From contig CAIYLG010000026.1 of the NCBI GenBank assembly GCA_903927025.1, positions 1 to 51,755 of the forward strand: DNA of 51,755 bases. The letters are read 5' to 3'. Numbering within the stretch: position 1 is the first letter of the stretch; every line of letters starts with the position of its first letter. The notes beneath the pieces were generated by a model that saw nothing but the letters and a program-made list of their open reading frames with translations, did no database searches and had not been told where the DNA came from. Positions 25,718 through 34,507 of this stretch are shown one piece after another. Made by a program: the position numbers and the translations under genes. Source of the stretch: an uncultured Armatimonadota bacterium. GTDB lineage: Bacteria > Armatimonadota > Fimbriimonadia > Fimbriimonadales > Fimbriimonadaceae.

Positions 25718-27218
25718 TTCCCCCGGGTTCCGCTCCATCGGTCACTGGATTAACGGCCAGATCTTTGACCCTGCCTCAAGCCGTCGACAGCTTGTTTGGA
25801 ATCCTGCTACTGGTGCACCCCAGGCCAACGTTCTGCTTGCAAGTGAACACGATGTCGACGATGCTGTTGCCGCCGCCGCGAAGGCATTCCCTGCATGGCG
25901 GGCAACTCCACTCTCCAAAAGGGCCGAGTCGATGTTTCGGCTTCGAGAACTCATCGATAAAAACCGCCATCACATTGCCTCAATCCTCACCTCAGAGCAC
26001 GGCAAGACGCTCGCCGATGCCGGTGGCGAAGTCGCACGCGGGTTGGAGAATATCGAATTCGCCTGCGGCGCGCCTCAACTTTTAAAGGGCGGCTACACCG
26101 AACAGGCGAGCACCGGGGTCGACGTTCACCAAATTCGACAGCCTCTGGGTGTCGTCGTCGGCATCACTCCGTTCAACTTTCCGACGATGGTGCCGATGTG
26201 GATGTTTGCCAACGCACTTGCCTGCGGCAATACCTTTGTGCTGAAGCCCAGCGAGCGAGACCCCTCGGTTAGCCTCCTCCTTGCCGAATTGATCCAGCAG
26301 GCGGGATTTCCCGATGGCGTGTTCAACGTGGTGCAGGGGGACAAGGTCGCGGTAGATCGATTGCTGAACCATCCAGACGTCAAAGCGATCAGCTTTGTCG
26401 GCTCCACTCCTGTCGCCCGCAGCATCTACGAAACCGCAACCCGAAACGGAAAGCGAGTTCAGGCGCTGGGTGGCGCAAAGAACCACATGGTGGTCCTTCC
26501 GGACGCAGATATCGACATGGCTGCCGATGCCGCCATCTCTGCCGCCTATGGGTCGGCTGGTGAGAGATGTATGGCGATCTCAGTCGTCGTAGCCGTCGGC
26601 GATGCCGCTGAACCTCTGATGACGGCGATTCGGGCACGGATTCCGAATATCAAGATCGGCCCGGGCGACGCGGTGGGATCGGAGATGGGACCGCTCATTA
26701 CACGTGAGCACCGTGACCGTGTCGCCGCCTATCTCGACACCGCCAAGCAGGAGGGAGCAGACGTCGTCGTTGATGGGCGAGAAGACGCGGCCTACCTAAA
26801 AGAGGGTTTCTTCCTGGGCTGCAGCCTGATCGATGGCGTGCGTCCAGGAATGCGCTGCTTCGATGACGAGATCTTCGGCCCCGTACTTGGCGTCGCCCGT
26901 GTGAATTCATACGACGAGGCTCTTAAGCTGATCAACGACAACCCCTACGGCAACGGCACCGCGATATTCACCCGTGATGGAGGTGTCGCACGCCAGTTTC
27001 AGTTCGACGTGCAGGTCGGCATGGTGGGCATCAACGTCCCGATTCCGGTTCCAGTCGCCTACTACAGCTTTGGCGGGTGGAAGGCGTCTTTGTTTGGCGA
27101 CCTCCACATGTATGGCCCCGAAGGCATTCAGTTCTACACTCGGTCTAAACTTGTCACAAGCCGATGGCCAGATCCCAGCACCAGCCGAGTGGATCTTGGC
27201 TTCCCAGAGGTTCGATAA
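25710..27218 (+). CDS. mmsA: CoA-acylating methylmalonate-semialdehyde dehydrogenase
   Basis: Oxidises malonate semialdehyde to acetyl-CoA, or methylmalonate semialdehyde to propionyl-CoA, with NAD and CoA. The aldehyde-dehydrogenase fold shows TPFNFPTMVPMWMFANALACGN, SFVGSTPVARSIY, the catalytic cysteine in GSAGERCMAIS, EIFGPVLGVAR and the MMSDH-type C-terminal NVPIPVPVAYYSFGGWKASLFGD (in two pieces). The missing glutamate near the usual general-base position (QALGGAKNHM instead of ELGG) is normal for this CoA-dependent group. The start is TTG inside the end of the upstream gene. It takes the product of the aminotransferase next door. Confidence 0.93.
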   Translation: MPNSPGFRSIGHWINGQIFDPASSRRQLVWNPATGAPQANVLLASEHDVDDAVAAAAKAFPAWRATPLSKRAESMFRLRELIDKNRHHIASILTSEHGKTLADAGGEVARGLENIEFACGAPQLLKGGYTEQASTGVDVHQIRQPLGVVVGITPFNFPTMVPMWMFANALACGNTFVLKPSERDPSVSLLLAELIQQAGFPDGVFNVVQGDKVAVDRLLNHPDVKAISFVGSTPVARSIYETATRNGKRVQALGGAKNHMVVLPDADIDMAADAAISAAYGSAGERCMAISVVVAVGDAAEPLMTAIRARIPNIKIGPGDAVGSEMGPLITREHRDRVAAYLDTAKQEGADVVVDGREDAAYLKEGFFLGCSLIDGVRPGMRCFDDEIFGPVLGVARVNSYDEALKLINDNPYGNGTAIFTRDGGVARQFQFDVQVGMVGINVPIPVPVAYYSFGGWKASLFGDLHMYGPEGIQFYTRSKLVTSRWPDPSTSRVDLGFPEVR

Positions 27219-27221
27219 CCT

Positions 27222-28505
27222 ATGTCTGACACCGTTCGAAAGCATAAAGAGTTCCTGTTCCCCGTCGTGGCCACCTATTACAAGGAGCCGCTGGCGCTTG
27301 TACGAGGGGAGGGGATGTATGTATGGGATGAACTTGGTGACAAGTATCTGGACTGCTTTGGCGGAGTGCTCACCATCAGCGTTGGTCATGCCAACCCGGC
27401 CGTCGTCAAGGCGGAGGCGGAGCAGCTCGGACGCCTATCCCATACCTCCACCCTCTACGCAAACCACAATCACGCGGACCTTGCGGAGAAGATGGCGGAG
27501 ATTACGCCGGGGAACCTAAAGAAGAGCTTCTTCACCAGCACCGGCACCGAGGCCGACGATATGGCGGTGCTTGCCGCCAAGATGCACACCAAGCGCCACG
27601 AAATCATCGTGCTCCGCCACAGCTATAGCGGCCGCTCTGCCAGCGCCCTGAGCTCAGTCGGTCACAGCAGCTGGCGTCCCATCGCTGCCCAGGTTCCCGG
27701 CATCGTGCATGCTCACGCGCCGTACTGCTACCGTTGCCCGTTTGGACTCACCTTCCCGAGCTGCAACATCAAGTGCGCAGACGACATCAAGAACCTTATC
27801 GACACCACCACGACCGGGGAAATCGCAGCGTTCATGGCGGAGCCCATTCTCGGTGTTGGAGGGTTCATCGTCCCCCCTCCTGGCTATTTTGAGAAGGCGG
27901 TCGGCATCGCTCGCAACCATGGCGGTTTGTTTATCGCCGACGAAGTGCAGACAGGCTTTGGCCGTACCGGTGAGAAGTGGTTTGGCATTGAGCACTGGGA
28001 CGTGGAGCCGGATATTCTCACCACCGCCAAGGGCATGGGGAACGGTGCGCCCATTGCCGTGACCACCGCAACCTCAGAAGTGGCAGACAGCTTCCCAGGT
28101 GTTACCTTCTCGACCTTTGGCGGCAACCCCGTTTCCACCGCCGCCGCACTTGCCGTGATCAAGGAGATCGAAGACCGAGACCTGCGGACGAACGCAAAGG
28201 TAGTCGGTGACTACTTCCGGGCGAAGTTGGACGAGCTAAAAGACAAGCACCCCATCATCGGAGACGTGCGAGGCATGGGCCTGATGCAGGGCGTCGAGCT
28301 AGTTAAGGACCGCGAAACCAAAGAGCCAGCTCCCCAAGCCGTCGCGCAGGTATTCGAGGAAACCAAGAAGCACCGCGTGCTCATCGGCAAAGGCGGCCTC
28401 TACGGCAACGTCCTCCGCCTCGGGCCTCCCCTCATCGCCGATAAGTCCCACATCGACGAACTGATCGGAGCCTTGGACAAGGCATTTTCGGCCGTCGTGC
28501 TGTAG
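27222..28505 (+). CDS. Class III aminotransferase (beta-alanine / AGXT2-like)
   Basis: PLP enzyme that should move the amino group of beta-alanine or beta-aminoisobutyrate to a 2-oxo acid. Motifs are STGTEADDMAVLAAK, the aspartate in IADEVQTGFGRTGEKWFG, the PLP lysine in ILTTAKGMGNGAPIA, and TFGGNPVSTAAALAV. The AGXT2-like group includes mammalian beta-aminoisobutyrate-pyruvate aminotransferase. It is the last gene of the operon, 3 bases after mmsA, and the GABA transaminase label is less likely in this context. Length is 427 residues. Confidence 0.88.
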   Translation: MSDTVRKHKEFLFPVVATYYKEPLALVRGEGMYVWDELGDKYLDCFGGVLTISVGHANPAVVKAEAEQLGRLSHTSTLYANHNHADLAEKMAEITPGNLKKSFFTSTGTEADDMAVLAAKMHTKRHEIIVLRHSYSGRSASALSSVGHSSWRPIAAQVPGIVHAHAPYCYRCPFGLTFPSCNIKCADDIKNLIDTTTTGEIAAFMAEPILGVGGFIVPPPGYFEKAVGIARNHGGLFIADEVQTGFGRTGEKWFGIEHWDVEPDILTTAKGMGNGAPIAVTTATSEVADSFPGVTFSTFGGNPVSTAAALAVIKEIEDRDLRTNAKVVGDYFRAKLDELKDKHPIIGDVRGMGLMQGVELVKDRETKEPAPQAVAQVFEETKKHRVLIGKGGLYGNVLRLGPPLIADKSHIDELIGALDKAFSAVVL

Positions 28506-28551
28506 GCGAGCATCCGTTGATCTCCCCAAAGGGGTGGTTTCTGTGAAGCTA

Positions 28552-28800
28552 AGGGTCAGCCGCTCTGGCGGCTTACCCTGGTAACGGACACCGGCCAATT
28601 GGTTCTACGCCAACGGCGTTGTTTCTCCGAGAACCCGGAATCGGCAACCCACGTCGGTCGGGCGACATGAACCGGATGTCCCCACGCGTCTCCAGAGAAG
28701 CAACCGCGTTGCGGTACCGGTTCGACGGTGCACCGTCATTTCCAGGGAAGCGCTCGCTGCACGAGCATATCTTCGCTACGCAGATTCAGCCCATTTGGGG
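28552..28800. repeat. Cluster of palindromes between convergent genes
   Basis: The 308-base gap 28506-28813 has no gene but holds a run of hairpins. These are AGGGT-c-AGCCGC-TCTG-GCGGCT-t-ACCCT (28552-28579), ACGCC-AAC-GGCGT (28607-28619), GCAAC-CGC-GTTGC (28700-28712), the perfect 14-base palindrome GACGGTGCACCGTC (28724-28737), and a GCTCG-CTGCA-CGAGC hairpin near 28750 flanked by GAAGC and ATCTTC. The cluster separates the pyrimidine operon from a minus-strand gene. It resembles palindromic repeat clusters found between genes in several environmental phyla. One or two of the hairpins may end the operon transcript. Confidence 0.6.
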
Positions 28801-28813
28801 CACGTCCGAGCCA

Positions 28814-29446
28814 TCAAGGCAACAACGTTGACATGGCGGCGAGGCTCTTGAAGTACTCGCCGTCCTTAAACAGATCCTGCCGAAACAGACACTTGCCGGA
28901 ATTCAATTCGGTGCTGTCCTTCGACTGCACCCATTGAAACTTTCCATTCGGCGAAACCATTTCAAACGCCCGACCACCCACAAGCCGGTAGATCGCCTTC
29001 TTCTCAGACGAACGCCGTTCGTCAAGGTCTGCCCGGCGGAACTGGCCGGGCCCGAGCTCAACGTCCAGCACCCTTGGCCACAGGTAAGGCTCCGGCCGAG
29101 AATAGAGACCAAAGATTCGGGCTACGCCCCCATCGCCACGGGCGACGTTGACGTACCGTGCGACGAAGCCATCGAGAATGGGAAAGCGCACTGGGATTGG
29201 GTCATTGAGTGTGCCTTCTAGGATCGCCTGCACCCGACCCGACTCCTTGGCATTGGTGATCATGTCTCCGAGCCCCTCGCGCCGCCGCTCGTTGTCGGCG
29301 ACTCCGTTGAAACGCTCTAGCACCTCACGGGAGGAAACACCCGTTTTCGGTGCCTCCACCGGCGAAGCCGCCTTCCCCGCCAGCAGGAACGCCCCGGCCC
29401 ATATCCCGCCGATCAACCCGAGTCCCACCACCGCCGCAAATTTCAT
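28814..29446 (-). CDS. Secreted or membrane-anchored hypothetical protein
   Basis: A signal or anchor segment (FAAVVGLGLIGGIWAGAFLLAG) is followed by about 185 residues without a recognised family. Readable parts are SREVLERFNGVADNERRREGLGDMI, VLDVELGPGQFRRADLDERRSSEKKAIYRLVGGRAFEM and a C-terminal KCLFRQDLFKDGEYF. The frame extends 70 codons further upstream, into the CoA-transferase gene. ATG 29446 is preferred because the signal segment follows it and an AGGG site precedes it. Function unknown. Confidence 0.65.
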   Translation of the reverse strand: MKFAAVVGLGLIGGIWAGAFLLAGKAASPVEAPKTGVSSREVLERFNGVADNERRREGLGDMITNAKESGRVQAILEGTLNDPIPVRFPILDGFVARYVNVARGDGGVARIFGLYSRPEPYLWPRVLDVELGPGQFRRADLDERRSSEKKAIYRLVGGRAFEMVSPNGKFQWVQSKDSTELNSGKCLFRQDLFKDGEYFKSLAAMSTLLP

Positions 29447-29523
29447 CGCCAATACCCTGATGGTTGAGTGTAGCCTCACGAAGCAGATTGAAGAATGGGA
29501 CGCTGGGTTCAGCCGGATGTGGC

Positions 29524-30183
29524 CTAGTGGAAGCTCATCTCTCTCAGATCGGAAGAAGTCTGGTAACTCGCCTCGGTCTTGGCGAGGATCTCGTCCTCGC
29601 CTACTCCGGGGGCGAGTTCGATGAGGGTTAACCCATCGGGGCCGACTTCGAAGACGCACAGATCGGTGACGATGAGGTCAACGCAGGCTTTGCCGGTTAG
29701 GGGGAGGCGGCACTCGAGAAGGACTTTGCTGTCTCCGGCTTTATTGGTGTGCTCCATGACGACCACGACTCGCTGGACGCCGGCGACGAGGTCCATCGCC
29801 CCGCCCATTCCTTTCACCATCTTGCCTGGGATCATCCAGTTGGCGAGATCACCTTTCTCGCTCACTTCCATCGCTCCCAGGATCGCGAGGTTGATGTGGC
29901 CGCCGCGGATCATGGCGAAGGAGTCGGACGAGGAGAAGTAGCTGGTGCCGGGGATGGCGGTCACCGTCTGCTTTCCGGCGTTGATGAGATCGGCATCTTC
30001 CGTTCCTTCGATCGGGAATGGGCCGAGACCGAGCATCCCGTTCTCACTCTGCAGCATCACATCCATCCCGTCTGGGATGTAGTTGGCCACGAGGGTCGGG
30101 ATTCCGATTCCCAGGTTGACGTAGTAGCCATCCCGAAGTTCTCGGGCAGCGCGCTGGGCAAGTTGTTCGCGTGTAAGTGGCAT
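29524..30183 (-). CDS. 3-oxoacid CoA-transferase, subunit B
   Basis: Moves CoA between succinyl-CoA (or acetyl-CoA) and a 3-oxo acid such as acetoacetate. The 219-residue subunit shows [18 protein letters not shown], the active-site glutamate in [13 protein letters not shown], and [39 protein letters not shown] in the glycine-rich region. These agree with ScoB/AtoA/PcaJ proteins. The ATG overlaps the stop of the subunit A gene as TGATG. It may use acetyl-CoA-linked metabolism fed by the pyrimidine operon, but it lies on the other strand, so that link is only inference. Confidence 0.9.
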   Translation of the reverse strand: MPLTREQLAQRAARELRDGYYVNLGIGIPTLVANYIPDGMDVMLQSENGMLGLGPFPIEGTEDADLINAGKQTVTAIPGTSYFSSSDSFAMIRGGHINLAILGAMEVSEKGDLANWMIPGKMVKGMGGAMDLVAGVQRVVVVMEHTNKAGDSKVLLECRLPLTGKACVDLIVTDLCVFEVGPDGLTLIELAPGVGEDEILAKTEASYQTSSDLREMSFH

Positions 30184-30890
30184 CAGTTCACCTCCCGTGG
30201 TCGCGTCGTCCGGCGCTCGATGCGCTTCTCGTAGCGGACACCACCGATGAGGCGCTGAACAAAGATGCTGGGGGTGTGGATTTCGTCTCCATCGAGGGCG
30301 CCGACCTCGACAATTTCCTCAACCTCTGCGATGCAGACCTTGCCCGCTGTTGCCATCATCGGATTGAAGTTGCGGGCGGTCTTTCGGTAGACGAGGTTCC
30401 CGGATCGATCGGCTTTCCACGCCTTCACAATGCTGAGATCCGCCTTCAGCGCGGTTTCCATCACGTACATCTGACCGTCGAACTCGCGGGTCTCCTTCCC
30501 TTCCGCCACGAGCGTGCCGTAGCCAGTTTTGGTGTAGAAGGCGGGTATGCCCGCACCTCCAGCGCGGATGCGCTCAGCGAGGGTGCCCTGGGGATTGAAC
30601 TCGAGCTCGAGTTCGCCGCTGAGGTACTGGCGCTCGAACTCCGCGTTCTCACCCACGTACGAGGAGACCATCTTGCGGATTTGGCGGGTCTGAAGCATCA
30701 GTCCGAGGCCGAAGTCATCGACACCGCAGTTGTTGCTGATGACGGTGAGGTCTTTCACTCCCGAATCTCGAATGGCGAGGATGAGGTTCTCGGGGATGCC
30801 ACACAGCCCGAAACCACCGGCCATGATCGTCATGCCGTCAAACAGCAGGCCATCTAAGGCTGATGCCGCGTCTGCGAATACCTTCTGCAT
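30183..30890 (-). CDS. 3-oxoacid CoA-transferase, subunit A
   Basis: Partner of the downstream subunit B. Motifs are [20 protein letters not shown] at the N terminus, [31 protein letters not shown] and [26 protein letters not shown] (in two pieces), all characteristic of ScoA/AtoD/PcaI. Length is 235 residues, normal. A good CAGGAG ribosome site lies five bases before the ATG. Family members differ in substrate (acetoacetate, 3-oxoadipate), which cannot be told here. Confidence 0.9.
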   Translation of the reverse strand: MQKVFADAASALDGLLFDGMTIMAGGFGLCGIPENLILAIRDSGVKDLTVISNNCGVDDFGLGLMLQTRQIRKMVSSYVGENAEFERQYLSGELELEFNPQGTLAERIRAGGAGIPAFYTKTGYGTLVAEGKETREFDGQMYVMETALKADLSIVKAWKADRSGNLVYRKTARNFNPMMATAGKVCIAEVEEIVEVGALDGDEIHTPSIFVQRLIGGVRYEKRIERRTTRPREVN

Positions 30891-30944
30891 GCAAACTCCT
30901 GCGGCAAGGAACTGCGGTCATCCTCGTCCGCCACTCCATTCTAC

Positions 30945-31283
30945 TTAAGCTGGGCTGTCGATTCGGTCCAGGAGGGCCTGGGTTTTAAAGGTGAGCTCGC
31001 TGTTGGTGGCGAGGGTGTCGCAACCGGCCTCTTTGCCGAACGCCATCAACTCCTTCTCCTTATGCCCGGCGTGGCCAATGACGTGGATGCCACGCGATTT
31101 GAGCTCGGGAATGAGGGTCTTATTGTCAAACTTGGAACTGCCGAGATTGACGATTGCGGCTCGTGCCTCGACATCTCCAATCTCCGGCTGGGTTCGAAGA
31201 ATTGGCTCATGCCCCAGCGCCCTTAGCGTCTGGATCAGCCGAGAGCTCCACATGAGATTGTCTTCGAACACAAGGACTTTCAT
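30945..31283 (-). CDS. Degenerate receiver-domain protein
   Basis: The 112 residues begin MKVLVFEDNLMWSSRLIQTLRALGHE, the typical start of a CheY-like receiver with acidic pocket residues Glu7/Asp8. The phospho-acceptor position reads IVNLG (Asn46 instead of Asp), and the conserved Thr/Ser and Lys positions read GHAGH and LATNSEL (Asn in place of Lys). It should therefore not be phosphorylated in the usual way. There is no output domain. It starts 2 bases after the queF stop, so the two genes form a pair. A frame extension upstream overlaps queF and was not used. Confidence 0.65.
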   Translation of the reverse strand: MKVLVFEDNLMWSSRLIQTLRALGHEPILRTQPEIGDVEARAAIVNLGSSKFDNKTLIPELKSRGIHVIGHAGHKEKELMAFGKEAGCDTLATNSELTFKTQALLDRIDSPA

Positions 31284-31285
31284 GG

Positions 31286-31633
31286 TCAGCTCGGCTTGGG
31301 GCCGGTCTCCACCACGATAACGGAGCCGATGCCGCCGCGAACATTGAACTTGCCGGTTACGCGCATCCATCTTGGGCTGCAGGCTGCTGCGAGTTCATCC
31401 AGAAGACGGTTGGTCACCGCCTCGTAGTAGATTCCTTCATTTCGGAACGAGTAGTAATAAAGCTTTAGCGACTTCAGCTCGATGCAAGTCTGGTCCGGGA
31501 TGTACTCCAGGTCGATCGTAGCAAAATCCGGCTGACCCGTCTTCGGGCAGACGCTGGTGAACTCTGGACAAGTGTGCAGAATCGTGAAATCCCGATGCGG
31601 CGCCGGGTTTGGAAAGACTTCTATTTCGTGCAT
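31286..31633 (-). CDS. queF: NADPH-dependent 7-cyano-7-deazaguanine reductase
   Basis: QueF reduces preQ0 to preQ1 in queuosine synthesis for tRNA. The 115-residue protein is the short single-domain type. Visible are the catalytic cysteine in [12 protein letters not shown], and the QueF motif [20 protein letters not shown] (in one 20-residue block) that binds NADPH and preQ0. [11 protein letters not shown] follows near the C terminus. ATG 31633 (MHEIEVF) is used rather than an upstream codon in the same frame. No preQ1 riboswitch was recognised in its leader. Confidence 0.9.
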   Translation of the reverse strand: MHEIEVFPNPAPHRDFTILHTCPEFTSVCPKTGQPDFATIDLEYIPDQTCIELKSLKLYYYSFRNEGIYYEAVTNRLLDELAAACSPRWMRVTGKFNVRGGIGSVIVVETGPKPS

Positions 31634-31754
31634 GGAACTCTTAGAGTGTATCTGTTGACTAGGTCTACGAATTCGAGCGGCAAGGCAATTCACGCCGCGT
31701 TCAGCCTCTGAGAACGTCAACTTCGGTCTCCAGGTAAGCGTAAAATCCCATATC

Positions 31755-32522
31755 TTGCCGAAATCTTCGTGGCTTGCTAAAGCGAAAACGGTCCACGACC
31801 TTGGCCACCCGGTTTATCTCCCTGAGCCTGGGCAGGCGTGGGATGATGCACGCCAGGATCGGGTCGACACGAAATGGTCGGAATTCATCAAGCGACCTCT
31901 TCCCGTTTCCGAGACCGATGCACCCTTCTTTGGCACACGAATGCATGACTCGTGGGTCATGGGTATCAATCAGACTCCCGAGAAAGTCACAGTTCGCCTG
32001 GACTCCATTGAGGCTGACATTTTCGTCATCGACCTCTGTGCCGAACTGGGGATTGAGCGAATACCGAGCCAGTGGCCGGTGGAACTCATCTGTCACCAAC
32101 CGGTCTACGTACGTGCGGCGAGGCACGATCCCTACGGCAACCTGCGCTTTGAGGACACCAGAAAGATCCGATCTGCCGTGCCTCAGACGGGAGATGAGTT
32201 CCTGTACGACTGGTTCTTCGAGCAGGACGGCCGAATCCAGTGGATTGCAGAAATTTGCTCCATTCGCCCTGAACGAGGGAAGCTCTCAATGGCGGTGTAT
32301 CTGATGGTCGACTGTGCTCGATGCACTGCCCTCGATCTCCGCGGAAATGCCATCGAGAAGGTTTACGGTCAAAACGCGCGGACGATTTGGAATGAAGTTC
32401 TTCGCGGGAGCGACGACTGCACCCCCTATCAAGGTATTTGGGCATTTGGTCGGATGCGGGAATTCATCAGGGGTCGGATCGACCGCCACGGCTTTGAGAG
32501 GAGCCCGAGGAATAAGGATTAG
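31755..32522 (+). CDS. Hypothetical cytoplasmic protein
   Basis: Not recognised. The 255-residue protein has normal composition, with no signal peptide or membrane helix. Readable parts are [38 protein letters not shown] (about residues 58-95, in two pieces), [25 protein letters not shown] and [20 protein letters not shown]. Pattern of short strands suggests an alpha/beta fold. The start is taken as TTG 31755, with a TAAAAT box eight bases upstream. It is divergent from queF, with 121 bases between. Confidence 0.6.
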   Translation: MPKSSWLAKAKTVHDLGHPVYLPEPGQAWDDARQDRVDTKWSEFIKRPLPVSETDAPFFGTRMHDSWVMGINQTPEKVTVRLDSIEADIFVIDLCAELGIERIPSQWPVELICHQPVYVRAARHDPYGNLRFEDTRKIRSAVPQTGDEFLYDWFFEQDGRIQWIAEICSIRPERGKLSMAVYLMVDCARCTALDLRGNAIEKVYGQNARTIWNEVLRGSDDCTPYQGIWAFGRMREFIRGRIDRHGFERSPRNKD

Positions 32523-32630
32523 GGCTCCGGCTCAAATATGAGCGAGATCCCTTGAAAAATAATCGGAACATCATTGTCGGCTTTGCGGACTAACCTGCGC
32601 GGCGCATTACTGGGCCAGCAGGAAACTCCT

Positions 32631-32936
32631 ATGAATATTTCAAAAAGAACAGGCTCTTGGATCGCTTTTGCGATTTTGGGCATCGTTGCCGTCGGTTGCG
32701 CTCCTCAAGAGCCGGCCGTTGTTGTTGAACCAGGCACAACCCGTGTCGTCCACGATAAGGCTCCTGGGAACACCATCATCAACAACCATCCGGCAACTCC
32801 TCCCGTGATCGTGGTGCCGCCGGCGTCGAAAGACTCCAACACGAAGACCGACACCACCACAACAACGAACAACCCTCCAGATGGGTCGAGTTCGTCGAGC
32901 ACTACAACCACAAAGTCCTCCAGCACGGGCGGCTAG
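32631..32936 (+). CDS. Small lipoprotein with a Thr/Ser/Pro-rich tail
   Basis: The signal peptide ends in a lipobox (IVAVGC, Cys at about residue 23). The remaining 78 residues are low-complexity: Pro-rich, then long Thr and Ser runs, ending SSSTGG. There is no recognisable folded domain. It is probably a membrane-tethered spacer or is covered by sugars. An AGGAAA ribosome site precedes the ATG at 32631. Confidence 0.65.
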   Translation: MNISKRTGSWIAFAILGIVAVGCAPQEPAVVVEPGTTRVVHDKAPGNTIINNHPATPPVIVVPPASKDSNTKTDTTTTTNNPPDGSSSSSTTTTKSSSTGG

Positions 32937-32944
32937 TGTCACCG

Positions 32945-32962
32945 GAGCCCCGAAAGGGGCTC
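32945..32962 (+). terminator. Hairpin GAGCCCC-GAAA-GGGGCTC
   Basis: A 7-bp perfect stem with a GNRA tetraloop lies just after the lipoprotein stop codon. The downstream sequence is only mildly T-rich (CCTTCT), so it may stop or protect the transcript rather than act as a textbook terminator. Confidence 0.5.
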
Positions 32963-33056
32963 GACCTTCTGCTCGTTAGTTCAGTGCAGCGGGTTCACCT
33001 TCATTGCATCCTCACATTTGGTGGCCATAGTTCTCATACATCCAGGAGAACGAGCC

Positions 33057-33839
33057 ATGAAAAGAATCCGAACCTCAAACCATCCGACCTTACGAGCTAC
33101 GGCTGTGGCCGTCGCATTGGGTCTGTTAGGGATGGCGAGTGCCGACCTCAGGTTTAACGTCAGCGTAACGACCTCCACATCCTATGCCCGACCTGAAGGT
33201 GTACCCTCCTCTGGCAGTTATGAAATTGACTTCCGGGCTGGTCAGGCACGAGTTGTCGAGCCAGATGGAACCGTTCTGCTATTTGACTTTAAGGCTTCCA
33301 AAGTCACCGTGATGAACTCGACCCTGAAGACGTTCTACACCCAATCCCTTGCCGAGACGCTGAAGTCAGACCACCAGGATGCGGCGGCTCCCACACTCGC
33401 CGAAAGCACTAACGCAAACTCGCAGACCTTTTTTGGTGCCAATGCTTACAAGTTTTCGATCCGAAGTAATACCGCATCGTCAGGCGCAACCTTAGGTGCA
33501 TTGGCCGGTGGATCCACCACCACCACGACAAGCAGGCAATTGGCCAATCTTGAAGGGGATGCCTGGCTCGCGGACGGGTCTGAGACTAAAGGGTTCATCG
33601 GCTCAATCGCCCCAATCGTCCTGATCAGCGCACCGTCCTTCCTCGCTTCCTCGCTCACCGACCAACTCAACAGCCTTACCGGCATCCCCGTCTCGATGTC
33701 CCTGGTATGGAGCAACACCGACAAGAGCACGGGCTCAACCGACATGGTCGTCACCGGTGTCGAATCGGTAACCCTAGACGCAGCTCTCTTCGAGACTCCA
33801 TCGCAGTACAAACCCACTCAAAAACCGCGAACGCGATAA
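33057..33839 (+). CDS. Secreted hypothetical protein
   Basis: A signal peptide (RATAVAVALGLLGMASA) precedes about 230 residues with no recognised family. Beta-type sequence opens the mature part (LRFNVSVTTSTSYA, GSYEIDFRAGQARVVEPDGTVLLFDF), followed by a Ser/Thr-rich middle and the C-terminal SMSLVWSNTDKSTGSTDMVVTGVESV. The short DGTVLLFDFKASKVTVMN segment resembles DUF4412-type periplasmic proteins, which is only a weak impression. ATG 33057 has a clear CCAGGAGAA site; the frame's earlier ATG at 33018 lacks one. Confidence 0.65.
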   Translation: MKRIRTSNHPTLRATAVAVALGLLGMASADLRFNVSVTTSTSYARPEGVPSSGSYEIDFRAGQARVVEPDGTVLLFDFKASKVTVMNSTLKTFYTQSLAETLKSDHQDAAAPTLAESTNANSQTFFGANAYKFSIRSNTASSGATLGALAGGSTTTTTSRQLANLEGDAWLADGSETKGFIGSIAPIVLISAPSFLASSLTDQLNSLTGIPVSMSLVWSNTDKSTGSTDMVVTGVESVTLDAALFETPSQYKPTQKPRTR

Positions 33840-33854
33840 AACCGAGTGTCGCGA

Positions 33855-33892
33855 GCTCCCCGGATGGGAGCCAACTGAAGGAGCCAGGCTCC
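33855..33892 (+). other. Competing hairpin arms between two genes
   Basis: GCTCCC (33855-33860) can pair with GGGAGC (33866-33871), while GGAGCC in the same segment can instead pair with GGCTCC (33887-33892). These are mutually exclusive stems. This could be the end of the upstream transcript or a small control element for the gene at 33917. It is based on pairing alone. Confidence 0.3.
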
Positions 33893-33916
33893 AGTAGAAT
33901 CTTGCTGGAAACGGCG

Positions 33917-34492
33917 ATGACATTCGAAGTCTTCAGACACACCCTGCTGACCGGGACATCCGACGAGGATCTCGCCGAAGTTGTGGATTCCTACGGCCAA
34001 GTTCAGGTCTCCGAATGGTTGGTGCTCATCCTGGGGAACTGGCTAGATACCGCAAGACTGCTTTCCCATGCCCAGCAGGACAGGATTCTGTGGAGGATCG
34101 GCTCGAACCCTATGTTCATCGGCTGGTGGCTGGAAGCAGACAGCAAACTCAACTTCGAGCAAAAGACGACATTGCTGCAGGCATCCAAATCCGTCCCCCT
34201 CGCCATCCCAAGTCTATTCAAACCAGACGAACCGATGGAGAACGGATACTTCATGTGGTGGGACCTTCTCTGCTCGGGCATCAGCGATGAGGATCTGGCG
34301 TCGGAATGCCTAGAGATCTTGGAAGCCCTGAGTCAGCACAACGATAACCGGGTGCAGGCCTCTGCCCTTCATGGCCTCGGCCACCTGCAGCATCCGAGGC
34401 GCGCGCAAGTCGTGGACGCCTATATTGCACGCCACCCAGAAGCAGGGAAAAGCGATTGGATACTGGCCTGTCGCGACGGGACCGTGATGTAG
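33917..34492 (+). CDS. Hypothetical helical (HEAT-like) protein
   Basis: The 191-residue protein appears mostly alpha-helical and cytoplasmic. The N-terminal part has TSDEDLAEVVDSYGQVQVSEWLVLILGNWLDTA, and the C-terminal part RVQASALHGLGHLQHPRRAQVVDAYIARHPE, which resembles one HEAT repeat. A TSDEDLA/ISDEDLA phrase occurs twice (about residues 14 and 117), suggesting internal duplication. No family recognised. ATG 33917 is used rather than the earlier in-frame ATG at 33707, which lies inside the upstream gene. A weak GGAAACG site precedes it. Confidence 0.6.
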   Translation: MTFEVFRHTLLTGTSDEDLAEVVDSYGQVQVSEWLVLILGNWLDTARLLSHAQQDRILWRIGSNPMFIGWWLEADSKLNFEQKTTLLQASKSVPLAIPSLFKPDEPMENGYFMWWDLLCSGISDEDLASECLEILEALSQHNDNRVQASALHGLGHLQHPRRAQVVDAYIARHPEAGKSDWILACRDGTVM

Positions 34493-34507
34493 CGTAGCTG
34501 GCAAAGC

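Noticed and set aside
31634-31754. preQ1 riboswitch before queF
   Set aside because: The A-rich tail and short C-rich loop expected for preQ1-I are absent in the leader.
31701-32126. 141-codon minus-strand frame upstream of queF
   Set aside because: It overlaps the plus-strand hypothetical gene at 31755, which has better protein-like composition.
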